NCBI GenBank assembly: GCA_941918925.1
Contig: OW799237.1
Span: 95,391,015-95,455,014, forward strand
Reading direction: 5' to 3'
Length of the DNA stretch: 64,000 bases
Source of the DNA: Phyto melanocephala
Taxonomy: Eukaryota; Arthropoda; Insecta; Diptera; Rhinophoridae
Shown: positions 34,180 to 45,648 of the stretch, in pieces
Numbering within the stretch: position 1 is the first letter of the stretch
Layout: each line of letters opens with the position of its first letter
Made by a program: the position numbers and the translations under genes
Notes under the pieces: generated by a model
What the model saw: only the letters and a program-made list of their open reading frames with translations
What the model was told of the DNA's origin: nothing
Databases searched by the model: none

Positions 34180-34840
34180 TACCAAGAATCCTGGTTGGTC
34201 GGGCAGGAGATTCTCAGAGAAGGTAAACAATCGATTCCTCCCTTTTCAAATTTACACAGCAGTGACAATGTCATTCAAGGGAAGTCCAAAATTTCTTGCA
34301 TATTTTTGTAACGCCCAGTAACCCGTTAGCACAGCCATCAACCTCAAGATGTCTTTCCGACTTCAACTCGTAAGTTGCGTTTTGAGCCTGATATTAGGAG
34401 AGGGTCAGGTAAGCCTGCCCAATCTACGTGTATCCAGTAGACTCCACCTGTTCTCGACCTTTAAAAGAAAGAGTCTGACGATTCTGCTATTGATGGTCCC
34501 TAACGATATCTCGACTGCATTGGCGTTGGTTACATCCAAAGCAGTAGCTTTCCTAGCTAGTTTGTCTATCCTCCGTAACCCATAGTAGCCGCTATGTACC
34601 GGGATCCTAACTAGAGCAACGTCAGTTAGTTAATAATGCCTGAAAAATTTCTTCCAGCATTGTCCGATGAATTTAAACGTGGTTATATACGACCTGAGTA
34701 ACAAAAGTGCCGCCTGACTACTGACAAAATTACCAATATTTCCATAAATAATTTTTTCATTCAGTATCCCACATGCTTCCTAGATTGCATATAACTCAGC
34801 CTGAAAGTCGATATTTTAATCCGGAAGGCCAAATCCGAAA
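34180..34840 (-). pseudogene. LINE RNase H fragment
   Basis: Minus-strand frames give DFQAELYAI (about 34788-34815, Glu of RNase H), FVSSQAALLLLRSY (Ser in place of the usual catalytic Asp of SDSQAAL), then VRIPVHSGYYGLRRIDKLARK (Asp kept) and, further on, TGYWALQKYARNFGLPLND (usual form LTGHWxxxxHAxRLGLPxND). The Cys-His motif that should follow has decayed. It is a different LINE from the one at 19.6-20.9 kb, of the RNase H-bearing type. Only its 3' part is present. Confidence 0.75.
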
Positions 34841-36132
34841 ATTCCATTCTGAGCAAAAAAGTCAATAAATAATAAAAAATGGGCACAAATGTTGTCCATT
34901 AAGCCAAACATTGATGCCAAATATGTTGCTATAAAATCGGTTTGCTTTTCGTAAACATTTTTAAACTTCGATTTGTGTGTTGTTTCGGGAATTGTTTTCA
35001 GACGATTACATGCCAGTATGTATGGAATATGACACTATTCTAATATCCGCCCAGTCTTTTATAATGGAAACGATTGGTCCAAATTTCAACAACTCTGCCG
35101 CACTCATACAAATAATTTAATCATTCAATGCATTTTATACCTCACACACTTTCTGCATTTCAAGTTACATACCACGCTTTTGTGCGCATTAAATAACACA
35201 AGTTGAGAGATGGCACTTATTATGTGAATTTAGTCGATAACCAAAACGCTTAATTTGTTAATTAAAAACTTTTTTAAACAATTAAATTTTATTCTTGAAA
35301 ACAATTTTAAACTTAATTACAAAAATATTTCCATCTTTTTAAAATTATTTTTCTATTAAAAAATAAGCAAATAAATACACAGTACAAACAAATTTATCGA
35401 TAAAATTAAAAATAATATATAATTAGCCATCCCTGGCATTCAAACCTAGTTGAGTTGTTCTCTCGCCACTCATGACGCTTAAACAAGTAGAAACTAAACC
35501 TACTTTTTTACATCTAACTACTTACATTGCTTCAACATATTTGAGATAGGCGTAAAAGGCGCGAAAAAGCGTAGAAGGCGTGGTGTAGACTTTCAGCTTA
35601 AGAGTGTTGGGAGATTACAGCTTATTCAAATGCACGATATCAGTGGCAACTTTAATAATTTTTGCAAGAAATTACACTTTTTTCAGACCGTGTATTCATA
35701 ATGACGGTCGGGATACTTGCAGTAAAACGCGTAGTATAGTCCTAATGTAGATCTTTCAAATTCAGCAAAGACTATAAGAGACCGATTATTTGGATTTCTT
35801 GCAAAACCGGTTTTGGCTTAACCAAGTTTTTAAAAGATATGATTAGCACAAAAATCAAAATCATAAAGTCTGGTCCACATATAAGTACCTTTCTAAATCT
35901 TATTGTTGTAATATTTTGACCCTGATAAATCTTCTTTATTCAAAATATGAACTACAGTCCGTATTATACCTCTGCAGACCAAATTTAGTCGCTTTGTTAT
36001 TGAAAAAATTTTGGCAACTCACTAATTAATAAAGTGAAAGAAAGTTTGTGAAGAAAGTTCGTAATAGTGGCTTGATAGTTGTCTTATAATTTTTGAACAG
36101 TTCTTATTGCTCTTATTTGACCTTTATTTTAT
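34841..36132. other. non-coding stretch
   Basis: No gene or classifiable element seen. Confidence 0.4.
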
Positions 36133-36424
36133 AAAATTTTCAAATTGATTTTTCAAGCTCGAGGTCTTTATAAATATTTGTTGACTTATTTATTATTCAA
36201 TATTTCGCTACTCCTTTGTGTAGCATCTTCAGGAACGAAATTGTGTGTTTTTACAAAATTTTTATATAATTTTCTAACATAAAAATATTTTATAAACATT
36301 TCAAAAAAAAAAACACACAATTTCTTTCCTGAAGATGCTACACAAAGGAGTAGCGAAATATTGAATAATAAATAAAACAAATATTATAAAAACCTCGAGC
36401 TTGAAGAATCAATTTGAAAATTTT
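36133..36424. repeat. foldback element with arms of about 118 bp
   Basis: The left arm (36133-36251) and right arm (about 36309-36424) are close inverted copies. Each has TTTCAAATTGAT, CAAGCTCGAGGT, TTATTATTCAATATTTCGCT and ACTCCTTTGTGTAGCATCTT. The loop is about 57 nt. The TTTCGCTACTCCTTTGTGTA/GCATCTTCAGGAA module recurs singly near 56836 with CGCAACTCCTTCGTG. The minus-strand ORF across it (36186-36380) is a by-product of the palindrome. Confidence 0.85.
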
Positions 36425-37029
36425 TGAACAGTGTGAAACGACTGCAAGGTTGCTGCTGTATGTGATAATTGCAACTTTAAATCACTGAAGCGCAATCGAC
36501 GGTATTTCACGTACAATCAATATAAGAGATTTGCGCAAATGTCTTCATTATTTTATTAAAAGGTCCAAATTACTTAAAACTAAATTTAAAACGGAACTAA
36601 AGTTTAGACGTTAAAGAAACTATAATCGGACAATGAATTTTACTGAAAAATTACATCTTTTGACGAAGCGATCTTTCAAGTATTTTTCAATCACGTAATT
36701 TTTGAAGAGGCATGGCTTAAAATCCACATCATAGAGTAGATTTTTGGAAAATGTTTTTTTCAACTGGTGAACCCTGTGTAGGTTAGTGAGAATACTTTGC
36801 AGCGATTAAGGAAATTAAGCCACGTCAATTTTTTTTCTTAATTCATGCGCGAGGTATATCGAGAAGGTCACCCGAAGTTATTTAATGATATTTCAGATTT
36901 GCTTTTGAAATATGACGTTTCATTCACATTATAAGTTAATAAGTTTATATAAATAAAGAGTAAATTTTTCATAGAGGTAAAGAATTGTGAAAGGGAATGA
37001 AACAAACATTAATTTTTTAAATTGTCATG

Positions 37030-37770
37030 AAATTTACTTTATTCGAAAAATAATCCTCTGGCATTATTGATGACATCTGTCGTATGATCGCAATGTGAGG
37101 CTCGAATGTAGTATAATCTAGAGGTCAAAATTTCGATGATATTTTCCAAATTTTATAGCCATATATATCGGCAATAACGCGGCGAATGTGGTCCTCCAAG
37201 TGGTGCATCGTTTCGGACTTATTGGCGTAGACAGTCTAGCCGCGGTTATTTAAATGATCTCGAGGGCCAATTTACGGGTCATAAACGAAGTTACCAAAAG
37301 ACTCCTTTAACAAATCAATTGTGGCACAAGATGTGTGATATGTTGCCCCGTCTTATTGATACCATAGCTCCTGCACATCACGGTTCTTCAATTAAGGAAC
37401 AAAAAGGGCAGAAATCATGCCTCAATAGCGGTTGCCGATGACTGAACCATTGATTCCTCCAGCCCATAAAGCATACCAAACGGTCAGTATTTCTGGATGT
37501 TATGGTGCCTCAACATACATATTGAGGATTTGTTTATTGCCATATCCATTTGAACAAATGTGAGCTTCATCGCTAAACAAAATTCGCTTATGAAAACTGA
37601 ATTTAAGGTCAATCTTGTGTTGGGCCCATTTACCAAATCTACGCTTTGCTAGGTATGCGTCAGTCTATTCATATTGAAATGTCAAATCAAACTAAATAAA
37701 CCACTTGTCTACTGAAAAAATGGCTGCCAGTTAAAAAACACTTGTCAACTTAAAATTCTATACCTCTATA
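37030..37770 (-). pseudogene. mariner-like transposase relic (catalytic half)
   Basis: On the minus strand: RILFSDEAHICSNGYGNKQI (about 37546-37605, first catalytic Asp kept), LTVWYALWAGGINGSV (VTVWCALWAGG block), NRDVQELWYQ*DGATYHT (second Asp kept but a stop precedes it), TIDLLKESFGNF, TVYANKSETMHHLEDHIRRV and IMPEDYFSNKVNF near the C-terminus. The WPPRSCDLTPLD block with the third Asp is missing. About 740 bp remain, including AT-rich flank to 37770 that resembles mariner 5' sequence. Confidence 0.82.
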
Positions 37771-40130
37771 AAAAAAAACACCCGGTATATATTTCAACTA
37801 TTTTCAAGTTTATGTATAGAAAAATCAGGTGGGCGAAAAATCGTGCATAGTGTAAATAACTTATACCTGTTAAAAATGAACACAACGCTTACGACATCAA
37901 TTATCCCCGTAGCAAATGCTATGACATGTCATGACTGAAATTAAATTAAAAACAAAATATTCGTTTTCGTTTAATCTTAACCCAATTATCCAGTACCTTC
38001 TTAACTCACTCAAACATAATTGTAATTAAATTTTTATTTAATTTCAATATTATATCCATCCATATGCACATGACTCTTAAAAGTTCCCATTTTATAAAAA
38101 AGGTTCTGTCAAGACTGTATATCCCTCCCATAAAAGCAACAATTCTTTTCACAAAAAAGATTTTTAAGCATGACAAAAATTCATGTTCTTGCCATTACGT
38201 GACGATTGCTGCTATACAACACGTCAATATTGCAAAAGAAGAAGAAAAAAAAAACACCAGAGTCTGCTGCTAACAAAACTCCCAAAAAATGTTGTTGCCT
38301 TCAAAATTGATTTTATTTTGTGTTTGTGTTGCTTTTGTTGCTGCCACCGTTTACTAGTGATGCTGCTTTTGTTGCATTCTGCATTATTATTGTATATTTT
38401 ATTGTTTGTTGTTTTTGTTGTTATTGAACATATTATGGCAAGTGCGATCATCGTTATAAAAGCTACTGGATTTTTAATGTGTTTTAATCATTAAACGCAC
38501 ATCTCCAACGCAAGTATTTATTTGTGGACCAAAGGGAAAGAGGAGAAGCAAAACGATAAAAAAAACTTATTATGTAAAATTTAAATGGTTTTTGGAGTGT
38601 GGCTTAAGTGAAGTGAAACAAGTGTAACATTGAGCTGACTGTTATATTATAAATTGATATCACAAAAAGTCACCCATAAAGTCAGTAAATAAGGAGAGAA
38701 GATAGACAGTAAATATTGGTTTCAATCATTTTCCACGAAACAAGCAGTTTTTTCTATAAATAGTTTTTATGCTTATTTATGTTTAAGTAAATTTAAAATA
38801 AAAATTTTGTTTGTTTATTTACCTACATGACACACTGTATATTTTGACTTAATTGTAAAAAAAATTTAAAAAAAAATTGTAGCTGCTACTGTTGTATGTT
38901 GCAATAATAAATTGTTTTTATATTAAAAATGAGAAAAACGTGGTTACTGCAGACAAGTCCCAAGTAAATAAGCAGAAACACTTGCTGCTGCCAGTTAATT
39001 CTGTGCACATGCAGCATGCTGCTCTTGTTCGCTACTTCTTCAGTATTGATTATTGATGACCAAATCTGCTGAGTTGGATGAAATCAACTTGATTTTTTTT
39101 TTTATCATTTTGTTGTTTTTATTATTTTTTTCTTCCTTTTATAGTTTCAATTTTTTTCCCGCTTCTGCCGTGATTTTCTTATTGCTTGATGAAATGTGAA
39201 TTAAGGCAATAAATTGAGCTGATAAATATTATTAATAAAGTTTCGTACAATTATTTTTTTCCCCATTTTTTTGTTTTCAACCAAAATTGTTTTTTTTTTC
39301 TTTTTTTAACCAGAAATTTAATTATTCTTCTTAAAATGTGTCAGAGAGAATGTTAAAATTTTAAATTATATAATTAAAGTACTTAAGACTCTCGAAGAAT
39401 ACGCCGTTTTAGCACAAATTGCCAATGAAGTTTTAAGTGGTTAAAGATAAAACTGCAAATTATTGTCAGCAGTCTTTGCAATGATGATGTTTAAGAAAAA
39501 ATTTTTTTTTTTATTTGAATTCAATCGTCATGTTGTGTTGTAAGATGATGGAAGGAGGCTTTTATAGTTAAATGTGAACATTTATCTTAAGCTGTAAAAG
39601 GGCTGGTTTAATTGCGGGGGGCTACTGGTATCATGGCAATAAAGGTGCTAAATGAAAATAATTAACGTTAAAATTGTTGATAAGGTAGCAAACGAAGATG
39701 AAAGCCTTAAAATTATATTGCAAGTTGTTTGTTTGGAATCAAATGAACTTAAGATATATTTTTGTAGCATTCGTAGTTAAGACGAATATATGCAAGAAAA
39801 ATATTTGCAGAAGCATGACATTTAATTTGCATTTGTGTTTAAGAAAATACATTAAATACAGTCTTCTCTAAACTGGAGCATTATAATTAGAAGCTCATCC
39901 AATCAAGAGATAAATAATGTTTCCATAAAAATTGGTTTTTGTCAAAATAATCATCGCTGTCAAAAATTTTTGTATTTATATCGTGGGATTAATATTTTTA
40001 TCAAGCAAAATCAAGAAAATAATTGAGCTGAATGATTTAAAATTTGTTTTTTTTCATCGTGTTTGTACACAAATTTACAAATAATCTATGATAATATTTA
40101 TTAGGTTTTGGCTATAGAGGTTCAGCTTAT
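37771..40130. other. AT-rich non-coding stretch
   Basis: No gene or recognised transposon. The ORF at 38183-38494 and its antisense mirror are built from TTG/TGT-rich sequence and are not convincing. T-runs are frequent at 39088-39310. Confidence 0.45.
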
Positions 40131-40900
40131 TATACACTTCACACAGTGAAAAAGGTTATATATAGGTTTGTCAATCCGCGTAAAATTTTCTAAAATTTTC
40201 ATTTCCGAACCCATAAAGTATATATTTTCTGAAAGCTTATGAACAGAGGAGTCGATTAAGCTCTGTTAGTCTGTCCGTCTGACCGTGTGTATGTTGAAGT
40301 CAACTTTTTTAAGCCCCCGAAATCGCCTGGAGCCGGGTGAGGTATTCAAATACCAGATATATTCGGAAGCAGATCGTTATAATCAGAAAAATCAAAAAAA
40401 TCGGAACACAAACAACTGAGATATGAGCAAAAAACCTCCACCACCTCGTTTTTTTCACAACAACAACATACAACAACAACATACAACAACAACATACAAC
40501 ACAACATACAACAACAACATACATACATACAAACGTGGTTTACTGGTTAGAGTAGACGTGGCATAAAATCCCAGCTGAGCCAAAAAAAAAAATTTCTTAA
40601 TTTGTTTTATTTTTATTTTATATATTATTTATATTTTTTTTTTATTTATTTTTTTTAATTTTTTTTGTTTTTTTTTATTTATTATTTTTTTTAATTTTTT
40701 TTTTTTTTTTAATTTTTTTTTTTATTTATTTTTTTTAAAACACATACGTAAATTTATAATTTTACAATGGGATGTTTTTATATGTATATGTATGTTTTTT
40801 ATATGTATGTACGTATTTCATATAATTCAATTGTTATTGCATGACTAACGTTGTGAAGTGTACATAAGATTCAGCACGGCCGAATATAGCACTCTTATTT
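40131..40900 (+). mobile_element. DINE-like Helitron derivative, family A copy 3
   Basis: It starts TATACACTTCACACAGTG and keeps the order of family A parts: CCCATAAAGTATATATTTTC, CCGTCTGACCGTG, TGAGATATGAGC, an expanded ACAACAACAT array at about 40458-40528, the tRNA-like module TGGTTAGAG...CATAAAATCCC and a T-rich tract. It ends ATTCAGCACGGCCGAATA with CTCTTATTTATT. It is more diverged than copy 4. Confidence 0.82.
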
Positions 40901-41118
40901 ATTTTTACTGCAATCAACAGATGTTTTATTATTATACTTGACGAACACATATTATGCTCTTGGCTTGAAAGCTTGAGCTTATCTCTTTAAGCGAGATATA
41001 AAATTAACAGCTACGGAAAGCCAGAAGAAGTACTGTCCTTTGCTTGGTAAATGAGGTTTAAGAACTGGATTAAGTTCAATTGCTCAATCGAAAAATGGTT
41101 CGAAGAGACTTAGTTAAT

Positions 41119-41979
41119 TATACCCTTCACACAGTGAAAAAGGGTATATATAGGTTTGTCATTCCGTGTGAAATTTCTACAATTTTGATTTCCGACCCCA
41201 TAAAGTATATATTTTCTGAAAGCTTATGAATAGGGGAGTCGATTAAGCCCTGTCAGTCTGTCAGTCTGTCCGTCTGTCCGTCTGACCGTCTGTCCGTGTG
41301 TATGTTGAAATCAACTTTTTGAAGCCCCCCGACATCGCTTGGACTCGGGTGAGGTATTAAAATATCAGAAATATTTGGGAGTAGATCGGTACTGAAAATC
41401 AGAAACATCGGTACATAAACAACTGAGATATGAGCAAAAACCCACGACCACCTCGATTTTTTTTTCACAAAAACAACATTACAACAACAACATACATACA
41501 TACAAACGTGTATACTGGTTAGAGAAAACGTGGCATTGAATCCCAGCTGAGCCAAAAAAAAAAATTTTATATTTTTTATATTTTTTTTAAAATTTTTTTT
41601 TTTATTTTTTATTTAATATATTATTTATATTTTTATTATTTTTTTTTTAAATTTTTTTTTTTAATATTTTTTTTTTATTTTTTTGTTTTATATTTATTAT
41701 ATTAATTTTAATTATTTTTTAAATTTTTTTTTTAATATTTTTTTTTAATTTTTTTTTTAATTTTTTTTTTTAATTTTTTTTTAATTTTTTTTTTATTTTT
41801 TTTTTAACATACATACGTAAATTTATAATTTTACAATGGGATGTTTTTATATATGTATGGTTTTTATATGTATGTACGTATATCATATGGAATGGTGATA
41901 CAAACAACTGTTATTGCATGACTACCCGGTGTGAAGGGTATATAAGATTCGGCACGGCCGAATATAGCGCTCTTACTTG
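41119..41979 (+). mobile_element. DINE-like Helitron derivative, family A copy 4
   Basis: Full-length and well preserved: TATACCCTTCACACAGTGAA at 41119, five imperfect CTGTC(A/C)GT units near 41255-41300, the tRNA-like TGGTTAGAG...CATTGAATCCC module (about 41517-41545), a 250-bp T-rich tract, then GTGAAGGGTATATAAG, hairpin ATTCGGCACGGCCGAAT and CTCTTACTTGTT. It has the same orientation as copy 3, about 1 kb upstream. Confidence 0.87.
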
Positions 41980-42877
41980 TTTTTGCTAAACTGGTACATT
42001 AACAAACAGAACTGCGAAATTTGGCGTAAAGAGCAGCCAGAGCCAGTATACCCTAAAATATGCACTTAAATGATAATAAACAAAATAAATATTTTATTAA
42101 ACTTTTGCCAATTTTCCATGTTTCTTTAAATATGTTTTCAAAACCCAAACGGTTAACTAACCAGCCTTTTGTTCTTATTACAACTAATAAAACATCGCAA
42201 ACAATTTCTTAAACCTTGAATAAATTTTTTTTATTTATTTTACATTTAATATTTTATTAGATGTATTTATTTTACTTACATAAGCAATAATAAATAATAA
42301 ACTAACTAACCACTACTAATATGCATAACGAAACCAAATGAATTATTTATGAAATCAAAAATCTGTTAAAGTTTTCTTTAAATAATTTGAATTGATACAC
42401 TATTATATTTTAACTGTGATACACTATATACACATGTACTATGTACGTACGTATGTATGCCTGCATTTAACTATATAGAGCAAAGTGTGTGGCATGTTAG
42501 ACACATTGCATCAATTTATTAATGACGTTTGATATTTTATCGTTAAAAAAAAATCCAAATAAATAAGAAATTGTTTAAAATAATTCCTTTGAATTGAAAT
42601 TGATAAACAAAACTATAAAAATATTTTTTTCTTTTTTTATGGTTTTATTTTTGTTTTATTAAAATCATAAAAAAATGTTAATAAAATTATTTGAAAAATT
42701 TAACACCTTGCAAAAGTGCTTTTATTAAAACAAGACTTAATGCAGATAAAAAAGTTGTAATCTTAACATTTATTTTCCAAATGAATTAATTTACTAAAAA
42801 CAACAACTACAACAAGATCATTTAAACATTATGTGTGCGTGTTTAAAGAGTAGGTATTTTACACATCAAACGCTTAC
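41980..42877. other. AT-rich non-coding stretch
   Basis: No gene or recognised element. Confidence 0.45.
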
Positions 42878-43241
42878 CTACCCTGCAGATAATGGGACTA
42901 GTTCATATATGCATGTAAAGTATACTCCGTAATGGACAAATAATAGTCTAAAGGTCACCCAAATGGGTAGATAAAATATGGTAGATTTAACATTACGGTG
43001 TCCTAGAGCTGACCCATAGAATCCTTAGGAGTTGTGTCAAAACTACTCTTTGTCAATACTAGCTGGATCACCTAAGTATACGACTATTTTACACCTCTTA
43101 AGACCACTAAATGTAATCATAAAAGCACTTGCCGTTTAACTAGTAATGTTATGGTCCTTAACTGTATTACATAACACCATATTTTAAGTAGTGAATTTCA
43201 GCTATAATTGACCACCTAGTCCAGTATTATCTGCAGGGTAG
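42878..43241. mobile_element. MITE with CTACCCTGCAGATAAT termini
   Basis: CTACCCTGCAGATAATGGGA at 42878 and the inverted ATTATCTGCAGGGTAG ending at 43241 give perfect 16-bp TIRs that extend imperfectly through GGACTAG. The unit is 364 bp and non-coding, with subterminal GGTCACCCAAATGGGTAG-type palindromes. I could not fix the target duplication or superfamily. Confidence 0.7.
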
Positions 43242-43837
43242 TTTTACACTCACATAGACACCATTTTCATATGTTGGTAGCTATAGAACCGGCATCTTTT
43301 GGTCTAAAAAATATTATTATTTACTTAGTTTTAAGTATACACAAGGCATATGTTACCCAAAATGTTAGTCGTGTACACTTAAAGAAACTTTTGACTAAGC
43401 GTGCTTAGTACAGTTCGAGGAACTATGCTGAAAACAGATTTTTCGATTTATTTGTTCAAAGAGAAACTACAGATTTTAAGATAGAGCTTATGTTGTAAAA
43501 TAAAATAAAAAAAGGTTTTACAATTAATTTCTTAAAAATAATGTTGTCGAAGTGTTAAATATTCGGATCTCGAGGCTCACTAAGTCATCAATCAAGTTTC
43601 TTTAATTATTTTTTAAGGGCTCAGTTTTAGGGATCTCTTCGATAAAGTATTGGTTAGTGTCCACTAAACAAACTTGTAGGCATATTTTTGAGTCATCCCA
43701 AATAGACTGGTTTATACATCTTATTAAATTTACCCATTCCTTATGCAGTGTCTTCGTGTTATTTTATAAAAGGAGCAAAAGTCAGACAAGAATATAGGCT
43801 ACATGTTCCTATATAAACGAAAGATAATTATATATCT
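43242..43837. other. non-coding stretch between two MITEs
   Basis: No gene or recognised element. Confidence 0.4.
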
Positions 43838-44079
43838 GTGGCTTGGAGCTAAAAGGGCCAATGTTACTTTTTTGCTCTTTTGAATTAATCATTGCATTAG
43901 GTTTGTTTTCTTGCTCTATTTCATTATGGCGAAACAGCTAAAGTCAGACTTAACGCAGAACAGCTTCATAAATAAAATTCTGGCCAATGTCACTATGAAA
44001 GCACCTATAAATTTAAAGTTCAATTCAAATTTTCTCAAAAGTAAATATTTTGACATTGGCCTTTTTAGCTCCAAGCCAC
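43838..44079. mobile_element. short MITE or foldback (GTGGCTTGG termini)
   Basis: GTGGCTTGGAGCTAAAAGGG at 43838 and the inverted AAGGCCAATGTCA-type end closing with CCAAGCCAC at 44079 form about 27-bp TIRs with few mismatches. A third copy of the GGCCAATGTCA core is internal (near 43982). The plus-strand ORF 43911-44114 is explained by this repeat. Confidence 0.7.
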
Positions 44080-44214
44080 TTTTAAACATACAAACACTTC
44101 ATGTTTTGGGATAGGATTTAATGCAAATATTAAAAAATAAAATACTTCTATAGACGATGTTGGATAATTTCATTTGTTCTCGCAAGGACGTGTAAATTTT
44201 GAACACTAAAAACT

Positions 44215-44810
44215 CTTGAACAACCTTACAACTAATAACAACCGTATAACTAATTTAACAAAAGAACAAGCTGGCTTCAGGCCTAACAAATCCTAAGTGG
44301 ATTACAACAATAGTATAAGAGTAGTAGAGTAGCGGTCGCATTTTTAATTTTTTACCGTGGACGAATTTGCTACCCTATAACGCACAGTGATCTAGACAGC
44401 TCGAAGCTGCAAGGGGGTTTCAGCTATATAATTTTCGTAGCTATATAATAATGCATATTGCTGTATAAGCATAAGGGCAAAATATGCATCCCAATAAAAT
44501 TATGTTGGAGTTTGAAAAGGCTGTGTGCTGTCACCATTGTTTTTTAATGTAGAGCCTGACATTAAAAAAAGTCCGTCTTTTATATTAGAATAGGTAGGGT
44601 TATGTCTTCTATTCTAACGTTTTTTAAGTGGGCACGCAAAAATTCAAACATTGTTTAATGATACTGCAATAAACTTGTCATAAACCCATAGAAGACGTTT
44701 AATGCTTTATCTGTCTGGAAAGCATAATTACTAATACAGGAGGCAGTCAAGAAGACAAAAAGAACAGTCAATATAAGTCTTAGATTTTGCGACAGAAGTG
44801 CTGAGGTAAT
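44215..44810 (+). pseudogene. LINE reverse-transcriptase fragment
   Basis: Decayed frames contain LTKEQAGFRPNKS (about 44256-44297, RT fingers motif), KGCVLSPLFFNVEPDI (about 44519-44565, usual form RQGCVLSPLLFNI) and SIITNTGGSQED (about 44724-44760, a C-terminal motif after the RT catalytic site). The FADD active site and most intervening sequence are unreadable. No RNase H was found. This looks like a different non-LTR clade from the RNase H-bearing copies. Confidence 0.65.
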
Positions 44811-44894
44811 AAAAGGAAGAAACATAAAATTATGTTTAAATATTTTAAAAACTTTTCTGTAAAAACACTATTGTTGTTATTTTCCATTCCAAAA

Positions 44895-45648
44895 CAAGTG
44901 AGGGCGCTATATTCGGCCGTGTTATATACCCTTCACAACGTCTAGTCATGCAATAACAGTAGTTTGTATCTCCATTCATCCCATATGAAATACGTACATA
45001 CATATAAAAAGCATACATATATAAAAACATCCCATTGTAAAATTATAAATTTACGTATGTATGTTAAAAAAAAATATAAAAAAAAAAATAAAAAAAAATT
45101 AAAAAAAAATTTTTTAAAAAATAATTAAAATATATATAATAAATATAAAACAAAAAAAAAAAATAAAAAAAAAAAATAATAAAAATATAAATAATATAGT
45201 TAAAAAAAAAATGTAAAAAAAATTTAAAAAAATATAAAAAAAAAATTTTTTTTGCTCAGCTGGGATTCGATCCCACGTTTACTCTAACCAATATACAAGT
45301 TTGTATGTATGTATGTTGTTGTTGTAATGTTGTTTTTGTGAAAAAAAAATCGAGGTGGTCGTGCGGTTTTGCTCATATCTCAGTTGTTTATGTACCGATG
45401 TTTCTGATTTTTAATACCGATCTTAATACCTCACCCGGGTCCAAGCGATGTCGGGGGGCTTCAAAAAGTTGATTTTAACATACACACGGACAGACGGACA
45501 GACGGACAGACTGACAGAGCTTAATCGACTCCCCTATTCATAAGCTTTCAGAAAATATATACTTTATGGGGTCGGAAATGAAAATTGTAGATATTTCACA
45601 CGGAATGACAAACCTATATATACCCTTTTTCACTGTGTGAAGGGTATA
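44895..45648 (-). mobile_element. DINE-like Helitron derivative, family A copy 5
   Basis: Inverted relative to copies 1-4. The plus strand reads CAAGTGAGGGCGCTATATTC, GTTATATACCCTTCACAACG, an A-rich tract (45065-45245), the tRNA-like module in reverse (GGGATTCGATCCCACGTTTA...CTAACCA), GACAGACGGACAGACGGACA, and ends CACTGTGTGAAGGGTATA at 45648. The terminal GGCCGAAT hairpin is partly lost (GGCCGTGTTATA). Confidence 0.85.

Noticed and set aside
36186..36380. 64-codon ORF
   Set aside because: It spans both arms and the loop of a foldback repeat.
38183..38494. 103-codon Leu/Val/Cys-rich ORF resembling a membrane protein
   Set aside because: Its hydrophobic look arises from TTGTTG-type simple sequence; the antisense strand is equally open, and no splice or start context supports it.
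40309..40528. Cys/Val-rich ORFs
   Set aside because: Direct translation of the ACAACAACAT microsatellite in a DINE copy.
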